A stretch of 64,000 nt of DNA, taken from contig CM065389.1 in the NCBI GenBank assembly GCA_033060915.1, positions 17,199,501 to 17,263,500 on the forward strand. Reading direction: 5' to 3'. Made by a program: the position numbers and the translations under genes. This DNA is from Euryodendron excelsum (lineage: Eukaryota; Streptophyta; Magnoliopsida; Ericales; Pentaphylacaceae). Position 1 is the stretch's first letter. Every line of letters starts with the position of its first letter. Below are positions 46,107 through 60,400 of the stretch, in pieces. The notes under the pieces were generated by a model. The model saw nothing but the letters and a program-made list of their open reading frames with translations. It was not told the origin of the DNA and did not search any database.

Positions 46107-46115
46107 GTATATATA
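46107..46115 (-). promoter_or_regulatory. TATA box of CML copy B5
   Basis: The minus strand reads TATATATAC, about 85-90 bases upstream of the start codon at 46,024; conserved in position with copy B3. Confidence 0.6.
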
Positions 46116-46181
46116 GAGATAGGTGAAGGAAATCTGTGTTGTTCTTGTCTTGAAACAAGATGATGCTATACAACGGTGAGG

Positions 46182-46675
46182 TAAAATTTTCTGGTTGTAA
46201 TGCTAAATAATCAGAAAATTTATACATAATATTTATGTACAGAATGATGTGGTTGAATGAGAGTCTTTTATTTTAAAATAGAACACCCAGTACTATAGCT
46301 CTTTATTACAAAAGTGTTATTGACATATCATTCTTGTCGGATTTTCTGTTCAAAATTTATGAAATAATAGCATTTTCTATTTTTGGTAATGTTATATAAC
46401 CAAAAAATTCATACATAATATTTATGTATAAAATAATATGGTTAAATAAAAGTCTTTTACTTGAAAACAGAACACCTATCACTATGGCTATTTATTACAA
46501 AATTATTATTGACACATCATTCTGATAGAATTTCTATACAAGGTTATAGGAAAAAAATAGCATTTTCATCTTAGGTAATATTGTATAACTAGAAAATTCA
46601 TATCAAATTTACGTACAAAATGATGTAAAAGAATGAGAGTTTTTTATTTTAAAATAAAATACTTATATACAAAAT
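46182..46675. repeat. Tandem-repeat insertion upstream of CML copy B5
   Basis: Two and a half units of about 190 bases start near 46,210, 46,401 and 46,590, each with an AAATTYATAYATAATATTTA-like stretch, then GATGTGG or a variant, then a TTTTATTTTAAAATA-like stretch. The sequence is missing from the equivalent place upstream of copy B3 (near 23,978), so it is an insertion in B5 or a deletion in B3. A single related unit is at 27,178-27,320. Confidence 0.65.
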
Positions 46676-47695
46676 TTTTGGAAAGCTTCCGGGAAGAAGA
46701 CTTGTGGAAGGAACATAGATTTGTATTACACAACAAGAGTTTCTTTCTTTAAAGGCATCTAATTTTTGCTTTCTTTACTTATCGAACTTCTCACACTGGG
46801 CTAAGAAAGTTTGTGCAGCACTGCCCGTAATTGCATATATATATATATATATATCTTTTGTCTCTAATCTTTTCCTATCTTTTTGAGACTCAAGGCACAG
46901 AGGAACCCATGCCACCTTCCAAGTTCCAACTGGAACTTAATCTTAGACACATTACTTTCAGCAATTTTGTTGCTTCAAATACCTTTTATGTAGGCTGACA
47001 TCAAATAATACTTCATATACACATCTGAGGTCAACTTTTTCCGTTAAAATACAGTATTTCCAATCATACGAGAAAAAGGAGTAAAATGGATGCCCAATCC
47101 TGTACATTTCCCTTGACAAATTCTGACGATCTATATACAGTTTTTGAAGACTTGCGTGATGATAAATGTGACAGACTCAAAAAACTTGTTAAAATGAAGC
47201 TTAAGGTAAAACTTTTTTAAAAATTTTGTGGAGTCAAGGTAAAATTTTCTGAGTTTGATGGGCTAATACACTATTTTTTATTATAAATACTACAAAAGTT
47301 ATAAGATCTAACAGAAATTTTAGAAACTCGGAAGGTCCAGGCCCCCTTGGCCGAAACGTAGATCCGCTCTTGATGATCACGTAAGATTTACTTATTGAAT
47401 GAGACCACATCTTCAATTTGTTTTAATACATTATGTAGAGACACCAAATCTGCAAAAATCTGGTGATCATGTTACAACTATGCCCATAACATATGTCATT
47501 AATACTACGTTTAAATCTCGAAACTTTCAAAAACAGAAATTATATTACTTATACATATTTATTTTTATGAGTAACAATTTTGGACTAATCGTGTACTTAA
47601 TAATGTAAAACATATTACCTTGTGTCTATCATGATAAAAAAATATAAAAATAAAATGGTGAAAAAACCGTAGCTCTAACATTACTCATCACTGTA
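46676..47695. repeat. B5 upstream flank and spacer
   Basis: No gene. 46,680-47,060 matches 24,005-24,400. 47,160-47,376 looks like a transposon end fragment finishing with a GGCCCCCTTGGCC and GATCCGCTC stretch. In the expanded paralogue about 15 kb of unrelated DNA occupies the space corresponding to 47,060-47,700. Confidence 0.5.
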
Positions 47696-48487
47696 TCATA
47701 ACCAATTATCAATTATTAGTAACCAATTGAGCATAAACATAAGCAAATCCCAAACGCCCGAAATCTTTGCAAAAAACAACTATGTATCTTCCACAACTCT
47801 GAGAAGTATAGGGTTCTTCTAAAATTTAGTCTTACATATTCTACATTCTGTCATATATATAGTACCATATTCCTGTTTTATATAATAAACTCAAAACAAT
47901 ATTCGCGTTTTACTTAAAAGGACTCTTATTGAAGCACCAATATTTCTTTTTATTGAGGTTTCCTTTTCTTGTTTGGCACTCGAGAACGCATGCAAAGCAC
48001 TTACTACCATCCATAGGAGGGGAGGAGTCTCACGCACTTGGGTTGCCCTTTTAAGATGTTTGCTTTGAACAGGGAGTTTTCAACCCAATCCAGTAACAAG
48101 CTCCCATTTCTTCATGGTTTCTTACTATGCTCCCACCAAGACAGATAGAATTCCCCTAAATTAGATTTCATTTATACATCCAAATTCTGTGTGATTTATT
48201 TACTCTTTGCCAAAAAGGAAGGTAAGATATAAATAAATGAGATAATAACATAACAGTATTCAACTCACAGCTCACAATATTCTCATCACTTTCAGCAGTT
48301 ACATTTTGCAACCCATTTTAGCACAGAACTTATCCCTAATAAAGTTACAAGAACGGGAATAGAAGATTTAGTCTGGGCCTGCTACAATGATTACGTGACA
48401 GGAGCAACTAGATAGCATCAAATTAAAAGAATTGAGTTATAAAAAAATGACGACGAATGATTGGTCATCTCTTTGGTAGATTCACCT
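47696..48487. repeat. USP 3' flank, duplicated at 39,780-39,866 and 41,511-42,130
   Basis: No independent gene. 47,735-48,320 is the uninterrupted version of the segment that was duplicated on the other side of the A4-B5 pair. The last part (48,320-48,487) is the probable 3' untranslated region of the USP gene; I see no canonical AATAAA signal. Confidence 0.55.
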
Positions 48488-51400
48488 TCAAGGCTTCAAG
48501 CAAAAATTTCCGGGCTTATTGTAAGTCTTTTCCAACTGCTGAACCTTGTTTATTCTGAAACCCCTGATCCTCACTTCCTCGGGCGCTGAGGCATCTTTGT
48601 AATCAACATTTTCAAGGATCCAGCCCTTGTTTTGTACTGAACCTCCCACTCTTACCTGTAAACAGGTGACATTGTCATACCATGCATATCTTTCTAAAAA
48701 TCGTCACTAATAAACATGTTTCTGTCCCATGGTGATTCTATGATGCTAGTTATTAACCAAGAAAATACTGTTAAAGGAATCATTATCTAGAAATTAGGGC
48801 AAACTTCCTAAGAATATCTCCCCTCCAATAAAAAGAAAAAAAAATGAGTTGGGTTGGCAAGAGAGGAGTAAAAAGCATGTTCTGTGAAAACAACCATCTT
48901 ATACCTACCTGTGGTCAACAAAACTGGTTTGTGTATGTGAATATAAGTGTTATACTATTAAAAACTCTTATGGAAGTTCAGAGAGCTAGTCAAATCAGTA
49001 GATATTTATGACTGTCTTTGTGCATCACTTAAGTCCCAGCATACCTCTGCATCTTCAACCGAGTCGATGACAAGAGCTCCATCCAAGGAGATATCCTCAA
49101 GAAAGATGCTACGGCCATTGATGACCAAGGTTGATTTCTGAGAAATGGAACAGCTTCCACTCACTTTGCTTCTAACATCTGCAAAAGTAAGTGCCCATTT
49201 GGGCTTCCAGGTGATACGAGGCCACACTTCCATCTCTTGTCCATTGAACATCTGTAGAACTGGATCACCTACCTCGACACCAGCCTGATAAGAAACAGGA
49301 ATAGTTACTCACTCATGCAGTAAGATGTTTTTAAAGCAATACTAAGTGCATGCAAACACATATTCGAGTGCACCACATGCGCTTTGGAAATTACACAAAC
49401 ACACACTCAGTCAAAGTTCCAGCACTCTAAATGCAATGAAGAAAAATAAAAAGAGAAAAAGGAAACTAATCATGTGCTTCGCATTCATATAATTAGACTC
49501 ATAAACCGGTGGTGAACCAGTAATTACTTTAGCTCTTCAATTTAGAGCACATTCAAACCGTGTTCACCTGGGCTTCTGAGCTCCAGATTACCTTCTTTTT
49601 CCGCTTGGCAAAGTTGCCACCTGCCCCATGCAAAGGATACATACACATGCAAATATGCACATGTATCTGTATAGGCATGAATTGTTATGAGATATATATG
49701 CATATTATGTGTACAAATATAGATACATGAACGCATATATTGATGTCTATTTATGCAAATTTATTTTTACATTATGTGCGTATATTTGTATACACTGAGA
49801 TGGGAGAATGGTGGCTGCATATCCTCTCCCTATATTAGGTGGGAGCAACTCAGGACTCCTCCTGGTTGTTAAATGACTATGGGATATTGGATTAATACGA
49901 TGGGAACTGTCCATTTCTCATCAACTCTTTCAGTTTATGGCATTCAAAATTCAAAAAGAAGAAATGGGTAATACTGAAAGCCTGAGAACTCTTCCAACGT
50001 TCTACACTACAGCATAAACTAGGGTTCAATGAATACGACTGCAGAACTGAAGTTAAAAAATAGGCGTTGGCTCAATGGATAATTACAAAAGTCTTCCATT
50101 AAAGTTGGTTCAAGGAATGCAACCAGTGGCAACTCCAGAAATTTTTATCAGTGGTGTCATACAAAAGGTAAATTTTACAAATCCGAAAGTTTATACTAAC
50201 GATATCCACTAGCTATTTTAGTAAATTGACAAACTGGTATGAACTTTTGAAATGATAAACTTATTTAAATTTTTATATAGTGATACTATTACTTTAACAA
50301 AAAGATATACAAATACATAAACTTTTACAATCAACCTCAACGAGATTTCATATTTTGAAATCGTTGCATACTACCCTCATTATCAATATTATCAAATACA
50401 TCATTTTCAGTATCAATAACCAAACAATCATTCATCTAATGATCTCTCATTCGGTTATGCCAACAATTCTTTATAAGTTCCATTGCAGAAAAGCTACTTC
50501 CATAATCACTTTAATGAAAAAAGTTAATTTAAAAATATATATATATATATATGTATGTAGATATCTATATATAAAAAATATTAGCTAATGCATATGAGCC
50601 CTACGTCTCACAATTTCAATTGATCTAATATACAATATAAAAAAAGTTACATGTAATCTTATTTCTCACTCTTAGACACAATCAAATAGATCCCACAGCC
50701 TTGTATCTAACTAAGTGAGAAAAAGCAATTGAAAAATAGAATTACGTATAACATTACATGTTATATATAGTTTCAATATTTCAAACACCTTTATTTATAA
50801 TACAGGCATTGGGTTCAATATATAGGTTTAGGGGGTTCAAACATGAAGTTCAAATACTCTACAAAATAAAATTTATGCTTAGTAAGAAAAAAATTTTATA
50901 CTTCCAGGGGGTTCAAGTGAACCCACTGGCCAAAGGGTGGAGCCGTCCATGAATTCAACTGCAGAGCAGGGTTAGAAATTAGGCATCTGCAAATGACAAT
51001 CTTTTGGTATATATTGACTAGATAGATGGATGCATCTTCCAACAGAAGCAGAAATAGAAATTTAAATAGTTCTACATAATATAATACGCTCTTTCAGATG
51101 GTATCAAGCACTTAAATTATGGAATGTGCTAGGATCAAATAACACCTAGTGCAATAGTTGCCAAAAAAAGAAAAAGAGAAAAGAAACGCAAAATGAAACT
51201 CAAGTACTTAGCTGCATATGGATAGGTTACAAAATGCTAATTAAAGATTACAATAGTAACTTCTACACCAAATGTAGTGTGAACCTGCATATCCATCAAA
51301 CTGAGATGTACCGCCAGCTAGGGATGTAAATTTGGCCCATGACCCACCTGAGTCTGATGGGCCTAAGCCCGGCCCGAACTTGTCCAAGCCCAGACCCCCT

Positions 51401-54400
51401 ATATATGGGTCTGGTCTTAGATTTTTGAAGCCCAACCTGTAGGCCTGGCCAAAGCCCGGCTCGTTAGTTTTAAACTAATTTAATTATATAAGTTTGACTA
51501 TATAAGCTACTTAACTGTAAACAAAAAGTTATCATTTATTATAAGTTTAATTATAAACCATTATTTAAACTAATTACCATTTTATTTAAACCATTATTTT
51601 GAAAAACAATTGATCTAAATTATACACAACTATTTAAACTAGTTACCATTTTATTATAAGTTCAATTGTAAACCATTATTTAAGCTATTTACCATTTCTT
51701 TATCATTTTATAACTAACTACCATTTTATTTAATCCGTTATTTTTATAAAAAAATCATGCCCAACTAACCCACCCAATGGCCTAAGGCCCAAGTTCGCAT
51801 ATAGGGTCATGGGCAAGGCCTGGGCCAAGGGTATTGGAATTTGGCTAGGCCCCATTTTTGGCGGGAGCCCAAGCAAGCCAGGCCGAGCAGATTTACATGC
51901 CTACCAGCACAGTTGTATTGACACAATGACGCCTGAGGCAAGAACCAGAACTAACTCTCAAGGCCATGCCTTCTATAGCGTTAGCTTTATTCATCCTCAC
52001 AACTAAGAAGGATGAATCAAGCTGGAATTGTGTCAAAAACCAAATTTGTGTCTTGGTCTGAGGTTTATTCCATCTCCTTTTTCAAACTTATATTCTCCTT
52101 ATGTTATGCATTTCTGTACCAATAAACTTCCCATGCCAAAAAATTCTTCCTTATATATATGATTTTCAAATAAACATTCGAGTGTTGAGCCTTATTACAG
52201 CACAAACTCAATCATTAGTTAACAAACACCCAAATTCTCAACCACTGTTCCATTCAATGGAAAATCTACTGTATTTATCAAGGTCACCATAAATCTGTCC
52301 GATTGTCACATTAACAAGTCATATGCAGGAGGGTAAATTTATAGAAACAGCAATAACAATAAGTAACAATATTAGATAATGGTGTCCAAGGGTTCTTACA
52401 GGGAAGGGAAAAAAAGATTGAAAAAATGTAGAAGCTAAGTATCTTTGAAAGTATTCTCAATTAGCAGGACCTGGTAGGACCTCGCATAAATGTCTAGTAC
52501 TTAATTGACTGTCAGTGTCCTTTTAAACATCTCATATTCAAATAATGACTAAAGCTGGCTAAGCCATCTTGGTATCAGCCCTCTCCACCAACAACTTAGG
52601 TTTATCTGGGCTTGGTCCTAGCTAGTTTAGTCAATCTTTAGAGTGACCAAACTTGAACCGTTGCTTTGGCTTGGGCTTGGGCTTGGGCTTGGGCTTGAGC
52701 CAAGCTTCCCAAGCCAAGCTTAGTCAGCATAAGTACACTCCAACCAGTGACTACCATAACATGCGCCTTTATTTGAGCTATATTGAATGGACTCTACTAA
52801 ATGTACGAAGTACCCATGTCAGACTCGACACTTAGGCTCCAACGCTTGGGTAAATGAATGGGTATGAGACATGAGTTCAACATGTGTCGTTGAACATGCA
52901 TCCAACAAAAATGTTTAGTAATTTTATTTTATCATAGAGTTATGCATAAACTCCCATAATATGCATGGAATACTCTATGACACCTTGTAAACATTTATAG
53001 CCTAGGAAATAAAAGAAGTGTATTAAGAAATATGAAGATTTATTCATGTCCTTGGACATGGAAATTAGATGACTTCGAAGCTTAGACACATACCCACACC
53101 TGACACTCATACCCAAGTCCATGTATGTATATGAGTATATCTAGTGTATATGTTGCATACTTCTATTATAGAAGTTAACATAAGGCTGATGATCAGAAGA
53201 GTGAAGTACAACCAAAAAAAGTCTTGGGTTGAAGTTGCTCTTTGCCTATAGGTAGAGCAACTAAGCATTCCTATTGTTGGCTCAACATTTTGCTGAGCCA
53301 ACCAACCCCACCCCCCACACACACAAACAAAAAAACAAAAAAAAACCAAAAAAAAGGGAGAAAAAGTTGCAGTATACTTTTTATCTTGGTGTATTTCTTC
53401 AATTCTTCTAGTGCACTCTGGAAAGATTAATAAATCTGGAGCTCTTTCACTTCATCAGAACAAGCAGGATAAAGGCTAAGAATGGGTTGAGGCTGAGTTG
53501 AGGCAAAGCCGATGGCTATTTTCTCTGGCCAACCTGCCACCCTAACAGCGGTATGGTTCTAATTAACATAATCAAGTCCGGAATTGACATTAATAAATTT
53601 TTACTAGCAAAATATGGGTTGGCAAGAATGTCAATGAAATAGGACGTGCAGTTGATCAATCTAGCATGTACTATGCTCAATGGTAGGTGGGAATTTATAG
53701 GTTTCCTCAGGTTCCATCAGCCAGGATTCTTAATGAATAAGGCCAAGTTAGGAATTTGGGGCAAACAGCTCAACATAGGATTTCCATCAATCACTAAAGC
53801 AATACGTGAGAAGCAGACACAAACGAAACTACATTGAGTATAATGACACTTGATATTTTCTCTTGAGAATATATAAGAAGAGTTATAAAGGACCTTTCTA
53901 AGCATGAGGCTGTTTGCCCGATAGATGGTCATCTCCCCAGAGGTAGCACTGTGACATGGATTTCCCTTTGGTACCTTCAGTTAAGTTCAAACAAATTATA
54001 AATATTAAAATTTGCTAAATCCAAAAACATCAAACTGCATGCATGACTAATCACAGCTAGAAGAACAAAAGAGAAATGCTTTGAGTAATAATTCACATAC
54101 TAAAAATTAGATAAATAAGCAATGCATAAAATTTTAAGCAGTATGTATTTTAGAATTTTAACCACAGACATACGCCTCTTTCCATATGAAAACAAAGCTA
54201 AATCATTAAGTTCCCATCTTATGTTTCAACTTTACAACACATATATATCAAAAAGAAATTTTACAACACTCACTAGCCACAAGTGCAAAAGTAGAGATAT
54301 CAAAAGAAAGGTATTCTGTAGCTGTCAGACATTTCAAAAGAAGTACCCACCACACATTCGGTCTATACCGGTGCCATAACATCGGATTGGGGAATCAAAA

Positions 54401-57400
54401 CATCCACATGAGTTGACATATCCATTTCAATATATGTTACCTAGACTCGGGTACGGGTGTTGGGTGTTGGTATGTGTCTAAGCGTCGGATTCATTGAATT
54501 CTCATGTCCAAGGACACTCGGACATGGCTAGATTTTACATTTTTTAAATACTTCTTTTATTTATTTAAGATAAAATGGTGTTTATAAATTAAAATATAGC
54601 ATTTTATGCTTAACATAAAAGTCTTATGCATAGTTCTATAATAAACTCAATTATTTATACATACTTCTTAGATGCATGTCTAACTAACCATATCGGACAC
54701 ATATCCTATACCCTTGTCCAAGTGTCTAGTGTCCGACTTGGGTATTTCACAAATATAGGAGAGTTAAGGTAACATAGCAGTTCCATTGGTAAAACATTCA
54801 TAGGGCCTTGCCTTGCAAGCTTGACTTTGTCTAGAAAATAATACGAATGTATCCCTTGATTCTAAATCAAAATAATTTTTATAGACAGTCAGCATTTATG
54901 ATTGTTTCCCTTTTAAACTGCACTGCATTTGAGGCCTTCAAATTATTTCCCCATCGCCTTGACAATGCAAATCAGTGGACATAATACATGAGGGATCAAC
55001 AACAATTTTGTATGCTTCAAATGTGCAAAGCCGAAAGAACCATCTTCCTTTCAAGAATTGACTTCAAACAGCCTCTAAAAGGAATGACAAGATTGCAATG
55101 CCAAACTATCATCAGCAGGTTTGAATACTCCGAAAGCAGAGTCATATAGGTTGGGCTAATTCCCAAGTTGACCCAAGGCCTCTGGATTAGCATAAATTTG
55201 TCCCTAAATTAATGAGAATTATATACCTTAGCAGCATCGTCAGGGTTGTTCTTCACAGGCGCATAAGCAAGCCACGCATCCATCACCTAAGAAATAATGA
55301 GATTACTGATTGATAAAACCAATTATTTAACATATACCAGAAAATGGAAATATTTTCAATAGACATAGCAACAGGAAAACCCTAGATTTTACTTACTGTA
55401 AATCCAACCCTTGCTGTTGGAGGCAATGTTTTAGGATAATCTTGCATCATACACTCTAATCGAGTGGAAGACTTAAATGATGTTTTGGTAGAATCTTTGT
55501 ATCTGTCAAAGCACGGACAACACAGATGAGTTATTAAGAGAAGAAAAAATCTCAAAGACATCTTTGACCATTGAGCTTGCAAGGGTTATAGTAAGAAATT
55601 CAGGACAAATATTTTGTTGCTCTACCGTGATGGACAACAGTCAGGAGCTAAATAATTCAAGTATCCTAATTTACCCCATTACCGAGCTTTACCCCATTAC
55701 CGAGCTCGGAGCCTGTAGGCATAGTAAAATTGTTTTACAATTAAAATGCATTTTCATGGCCAAGTTAGCAAACCAAAATAACAACAATAATACCAATAAC
55801 ACACAGGAGCAAAATTGTATTTCAGCACTGTGAGATCTTTCCATGAAAAGAATAAGAATTAATGCATCCAAAAGTAGAAAATTTGGTTTCTGAGATGATA
55901 AGCACTAGAAAAGGAATAAGGGGAAAGCATAATCAGGATCCACCAAAAGGACTGTCCGGTGTAATACCATTTCCACCTTCCACAACTTTTATAGCTCTCC
56001 CAAGAACCTCAGATAGTATGTCAAGACAGAGAAGACACAATGGATTTGTTATCTTTGCATTTACCACCTTTGGCGTGGACAATATTTCAAGTTGATACCA
56101 TATTCAGATAGGAGCTAGAACATTTCACTCCTATTAGTTTTCGTGATAAGTATCCAGAAGAAGTAACTTTTTTTTACATGAAATGTATCATATCATGTAT
56201 TGGAAAAGACTAACAATGCTTATAAATTACAAGTGATGTATCCTAAATGTGGCCAATACATTTAAGTCATTCTGAGATGTAAGGATCAGATGCATTACAT
56301 AATCGGAAGGGATAATATGTTAATAATTCAGCACTAGCCGCATCTCCACTGTTTCTCTACTAGGCAGTACCATGATACAAAGCATAAAGTTCTGTTGATC
56401 ATACTAAAGGTAACAAAAGGAAAGTAACTAAAATAAGTCTAAAAAAAAGCAACATGTGCAAGAAATAGTGGAGAACACCTTGGCAACAGAAACTTTAAAC
56501 AGGTCTGACTGAGGGTAGCAAGAAATGAAAAGAGAAATTACTTAGGGTTAACAAATTCCTTTATAGCACCTCCAGTTTTTGTAAGCTCCTCAATGTAGGG
56601 GCCAATTTCAAGAATCAACTGCAAGAAAGTATGACTGTAAAATCAAGCCCAAGCAAAACACCCTTTTGCTAGGAGAAAAACATTATAAATATAAATACCC
56701 TAAAAGATTATCCACACAAATAATCCCAAAGCTGATTGCATAAATTTATTTGAGGTCATCATGATACAATGCAATCCCTGTTTGTGCATGCATTAATGTG
56801 CTTAAATGACCATTTGAACACGTGAACAACGATGAAATCATGAAACAGAAAAATCTGACAACATGGCATCCCATAAGACAATACTCTCGTATATCACTTT
56901 GACTTCATTAATTAAAAATCTCCAGTGCTCTCAAACAACTACTTTACAATGACAAGACCAAGAGTATATAACTTCAAATTGCCGTGCACATTTTTTTCCT
57001 TTCTTAGTTCTGATAACTGAAAAATGGGGCAGAACAGATTGACATTCCAGAAAACTGTGATACGACTTATAGAGAACTAAACCAAAAATTCACTTCTCAA
57101 AGAGCCCAGTGGTTTGGGGTATACCAAACAAAATCAAGAATAAAAAGTTTAGCTCTTCAGGGTTCAACCAAAGGGTACTAGGCTCAGAGCATTTGTGAAC
57201 CTCCCTCTTCTAGGCTCAGAGCAAACTGTGTTAACATATAAGAGCCTAATATTACAATGGCTCACACTCAACTTAACCAAGTTAGAATAAACAATATCAT
57301 AAACCCTTCAACTTGAAGATACTCCAAAGGAAAACGGCTGTGAATAGGGAAACAAGAATCTTTTGTGCAATGAGAAGAACTGGAGAATAAAACCTGCGTG

Positions 57401-60400
57401 CATTTGGGGGGTATGCATATAGAGAAAGAGAATGAATATGCAAATCATACTTGGTTTATGTTTCCAGGAAAAGGAGAATAGCCTGTCTTGCAGTTGACAT
57501 CACCATCAGGAAATCCAGTTGCTCTAAGCAAAGGATCGAGCTGATTGTATTCCACATTAATCACCATTGTCCTACCTGAAGTCAATTAATTTTTGTCTAG
57601 TCAGTAAAATGTAATATTTAATATGAAATCAGTTCCCACATGAAACATAAAAGTGAATGTAGCTCTTACAAGCTTAGTTCCTGTTTTGGATAACAACCAG
57701 ATAAATGATTGCAAAGAAATATATACAGATATAAAACATATAAAGTACAAACAAAACAAAATTTTTGCATCAGCATTTATGAAGAAGCTTATGCCATTAC
57801 TATTTTTTTTCACAGGCATTAATACATGCTTTTTAAGTGTGTTCCACTTTAAAACTCAGGCTCTAGACATTATAAGTCGTGAAAGACAGAAGAAGAAAGT
57901 CTTTGATAGAGAACGTTATATACAAATACTCCAAACCTGGAAATATCATGGCAGAAGAATTTCCATGTCTGCAAGAAATGATTTCTTTCTCTTTTAATTG
58001 TTGAAATCTCTTTCTTTACATTCTAATAATGGAAGTTACTAAAACAAGAGGCTGAATCATAAATCCCCATGAGGCACAATTTTTTCCTTTTTCTTTTCTT
58101 CGTTGTACAAATAATATTGGTACATGTTGAATTATGGTAGTAATTGAAGTTTCTAAAAACTTCAACATAACTTCATTCAAAAAGTAGACTGGACCCATAG
58201 GTTTTAAATCAAGAACTTGATTATAAGGAAGCATAACATAACATTTAGAAAAATACATATGAAATCACAAAAAAAAAGGAAAAAAATCACACTTAAGTAA
58301 CCGTAAGAATGCTTATAATTTAATAAATGTTAGCAATGGCAAGTAGCATGCATGTTAAAATGTTGCAATGGAAGATCCAAGTAGACCCATGGCATATTAT
58401 GCTCCTCAACCTACATTAAACTCCTTTATCACCTCTCTATCCTAAGTTACCATGTGTTTTTTTTTGTTTTTTGATAAGCAGTTACCATTGGTATTTAAGG
58501 GAAATGTGCAAGTTAGGTAATATGTAATAGATTATGGAAGAGTTAGTGAAATGAGCTCTTTTCGGAATTACAGCTTACTATTTTCCTTCTAAATAAGAAG
58601 AGGCAAAGTTAATCTTAGTAAGTTATGTTCTGGATCCATTGGACGGTTGGCTTAATAGCATTGTATAGATGATCATAATATGATGTCAAAGTTTGTTGAA
58701 AAAAGTTTCCACTGAATCACAAAGCTTAAATCTGACTGGAAGTCTGGAAGTTAACCATTGCAAACTACAAATAGAGAGATTATTATCTAAAATATTACCA
58801 TCAGCATGGGTAAGTTTTGCAATTCCTCCAATAGCTTCCTTAGCTTTGCGAGGCACAGCAAGAGAATTAACATGGTATTGCTTGCTGGCACTAACACCCA
58901 GTGCAGCTGGAATTGCCTAAACACAAAGAAAATGAAAGGGGGTAAACATATCCACTTTATGGACAAACTAAGCAATGAAGCCACAAAAACATCAACTAAA
59001 CCTTGAAGAGAAGTCCATTTGTATCTTGGAAAAACAGAACCCATCTCAAACCAGCATCACGCCTGATAAACCAATGGATATAGTGAAAAGCAAGAATTTG
59101 CAGACAAGAAAACTGGCAAAATATGGAACTTGAAGGTATCCTCCATTAATACCAGAAATAGATTTCAGTCTCTGACATTTAAAATGCACATATAGTAAAA
59201 GTAAAAGCCTCAATTCAATTTTCTAGATCATAATCCTATCATTGCTTAAAGAAAGGAGATAGCCATGCTTTTGAGTATGTAAGAAGTGCTCTTGCTTCAT
59301 GTGAAGCGATTATCTTTCTGCACTCTACTGAATGGCTTTAAATGGGTCAGAGGCCATGCATTTCAGATTACCCTCAAGTAAAATAGAATTGCAGAATAAT
59401 CTAGTAATGTTTAAGGTCTTGAAGTGGTAAATCAGGATACCAAAATTAGTGTGAAAACAATAGAACGCAAACCTAGAGAAAAGAGAACAAAATTCAGGAA
59501 AATGGTCAAAGTAACGTACCATATGTTCAGAAGGCCGCTAGAATAAAGAAGTGAATGAACGTCACCATGGCCATGAGGTTTTGTCTATAGTCACAGAACA
59601 TAGAAGAAATAACAGGAGAAAATTTCAGCATCAGAGAGTTAAAAGAACAAAATATATTGTTGAAAATGTAAGCAAGTTTATTTGCATGTAATATTTCCTC
59701 AAGAAATTGCACATAATATCCAGGACATATAAACTTACTTGAATACTGTATTTACTACGTGGGTCCACAGCAAGCCTTGCATCATTATCATCCAAGCAAG
59801 CAACTTTTTCCTGAAATCAGAGGTAAAGGCAACATGTCTCACTATTTTAATTTACAACAATAGTGAACTTTCTTCAATAAATTGTATTGATGATCAGTTG
59901 GTTACCTGCTTTAGGAGTTTTACTTGTGAAGGACTCATTCCAAAATAAGCATTTGATGCCAATAGCTCTAACGTACGGGCATGTGTGTCATCCGATGTCA
60001 TTATAACCAAAGGAATTTGTCTTTGGCCTCTGCCTACAAATTCAAAGCAACATCATTAGTTGACAAGACAAGGAGCTTCAACATTTTTATAGTGTCATGC
60101 ATCTCAGACAAGGGAATCTAAAAGGCATCTTACTCTAGTCAGCCAAAAGGAAGGAAGCTTATCAAGACCAAAATATAATAGTCTGTCGTGGCCCCTGGTC
60201 ATTGCTTACCCTATATACCGGGTAATGTACATTGTTTGCATATTGGTGCATGTATGTCTGAGCAGAAAAGAGAAAAGAACAATGTCATCTTCTGACAATC
60301 ACCTGAGGCACCTCGTATCAGCCATATGACTCACACCTAAGGTCCTAAGCAAATATAAGGGAGCTATAACCTGATGCATGCTCAGAAATGGCCTTCAGGT

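Noticed and set aside
57601..57997. Frames on both strands inside USP intron 10
   Set aside because: They lie wholly inside an intron with correct splice sites, and have no recognisable domain.
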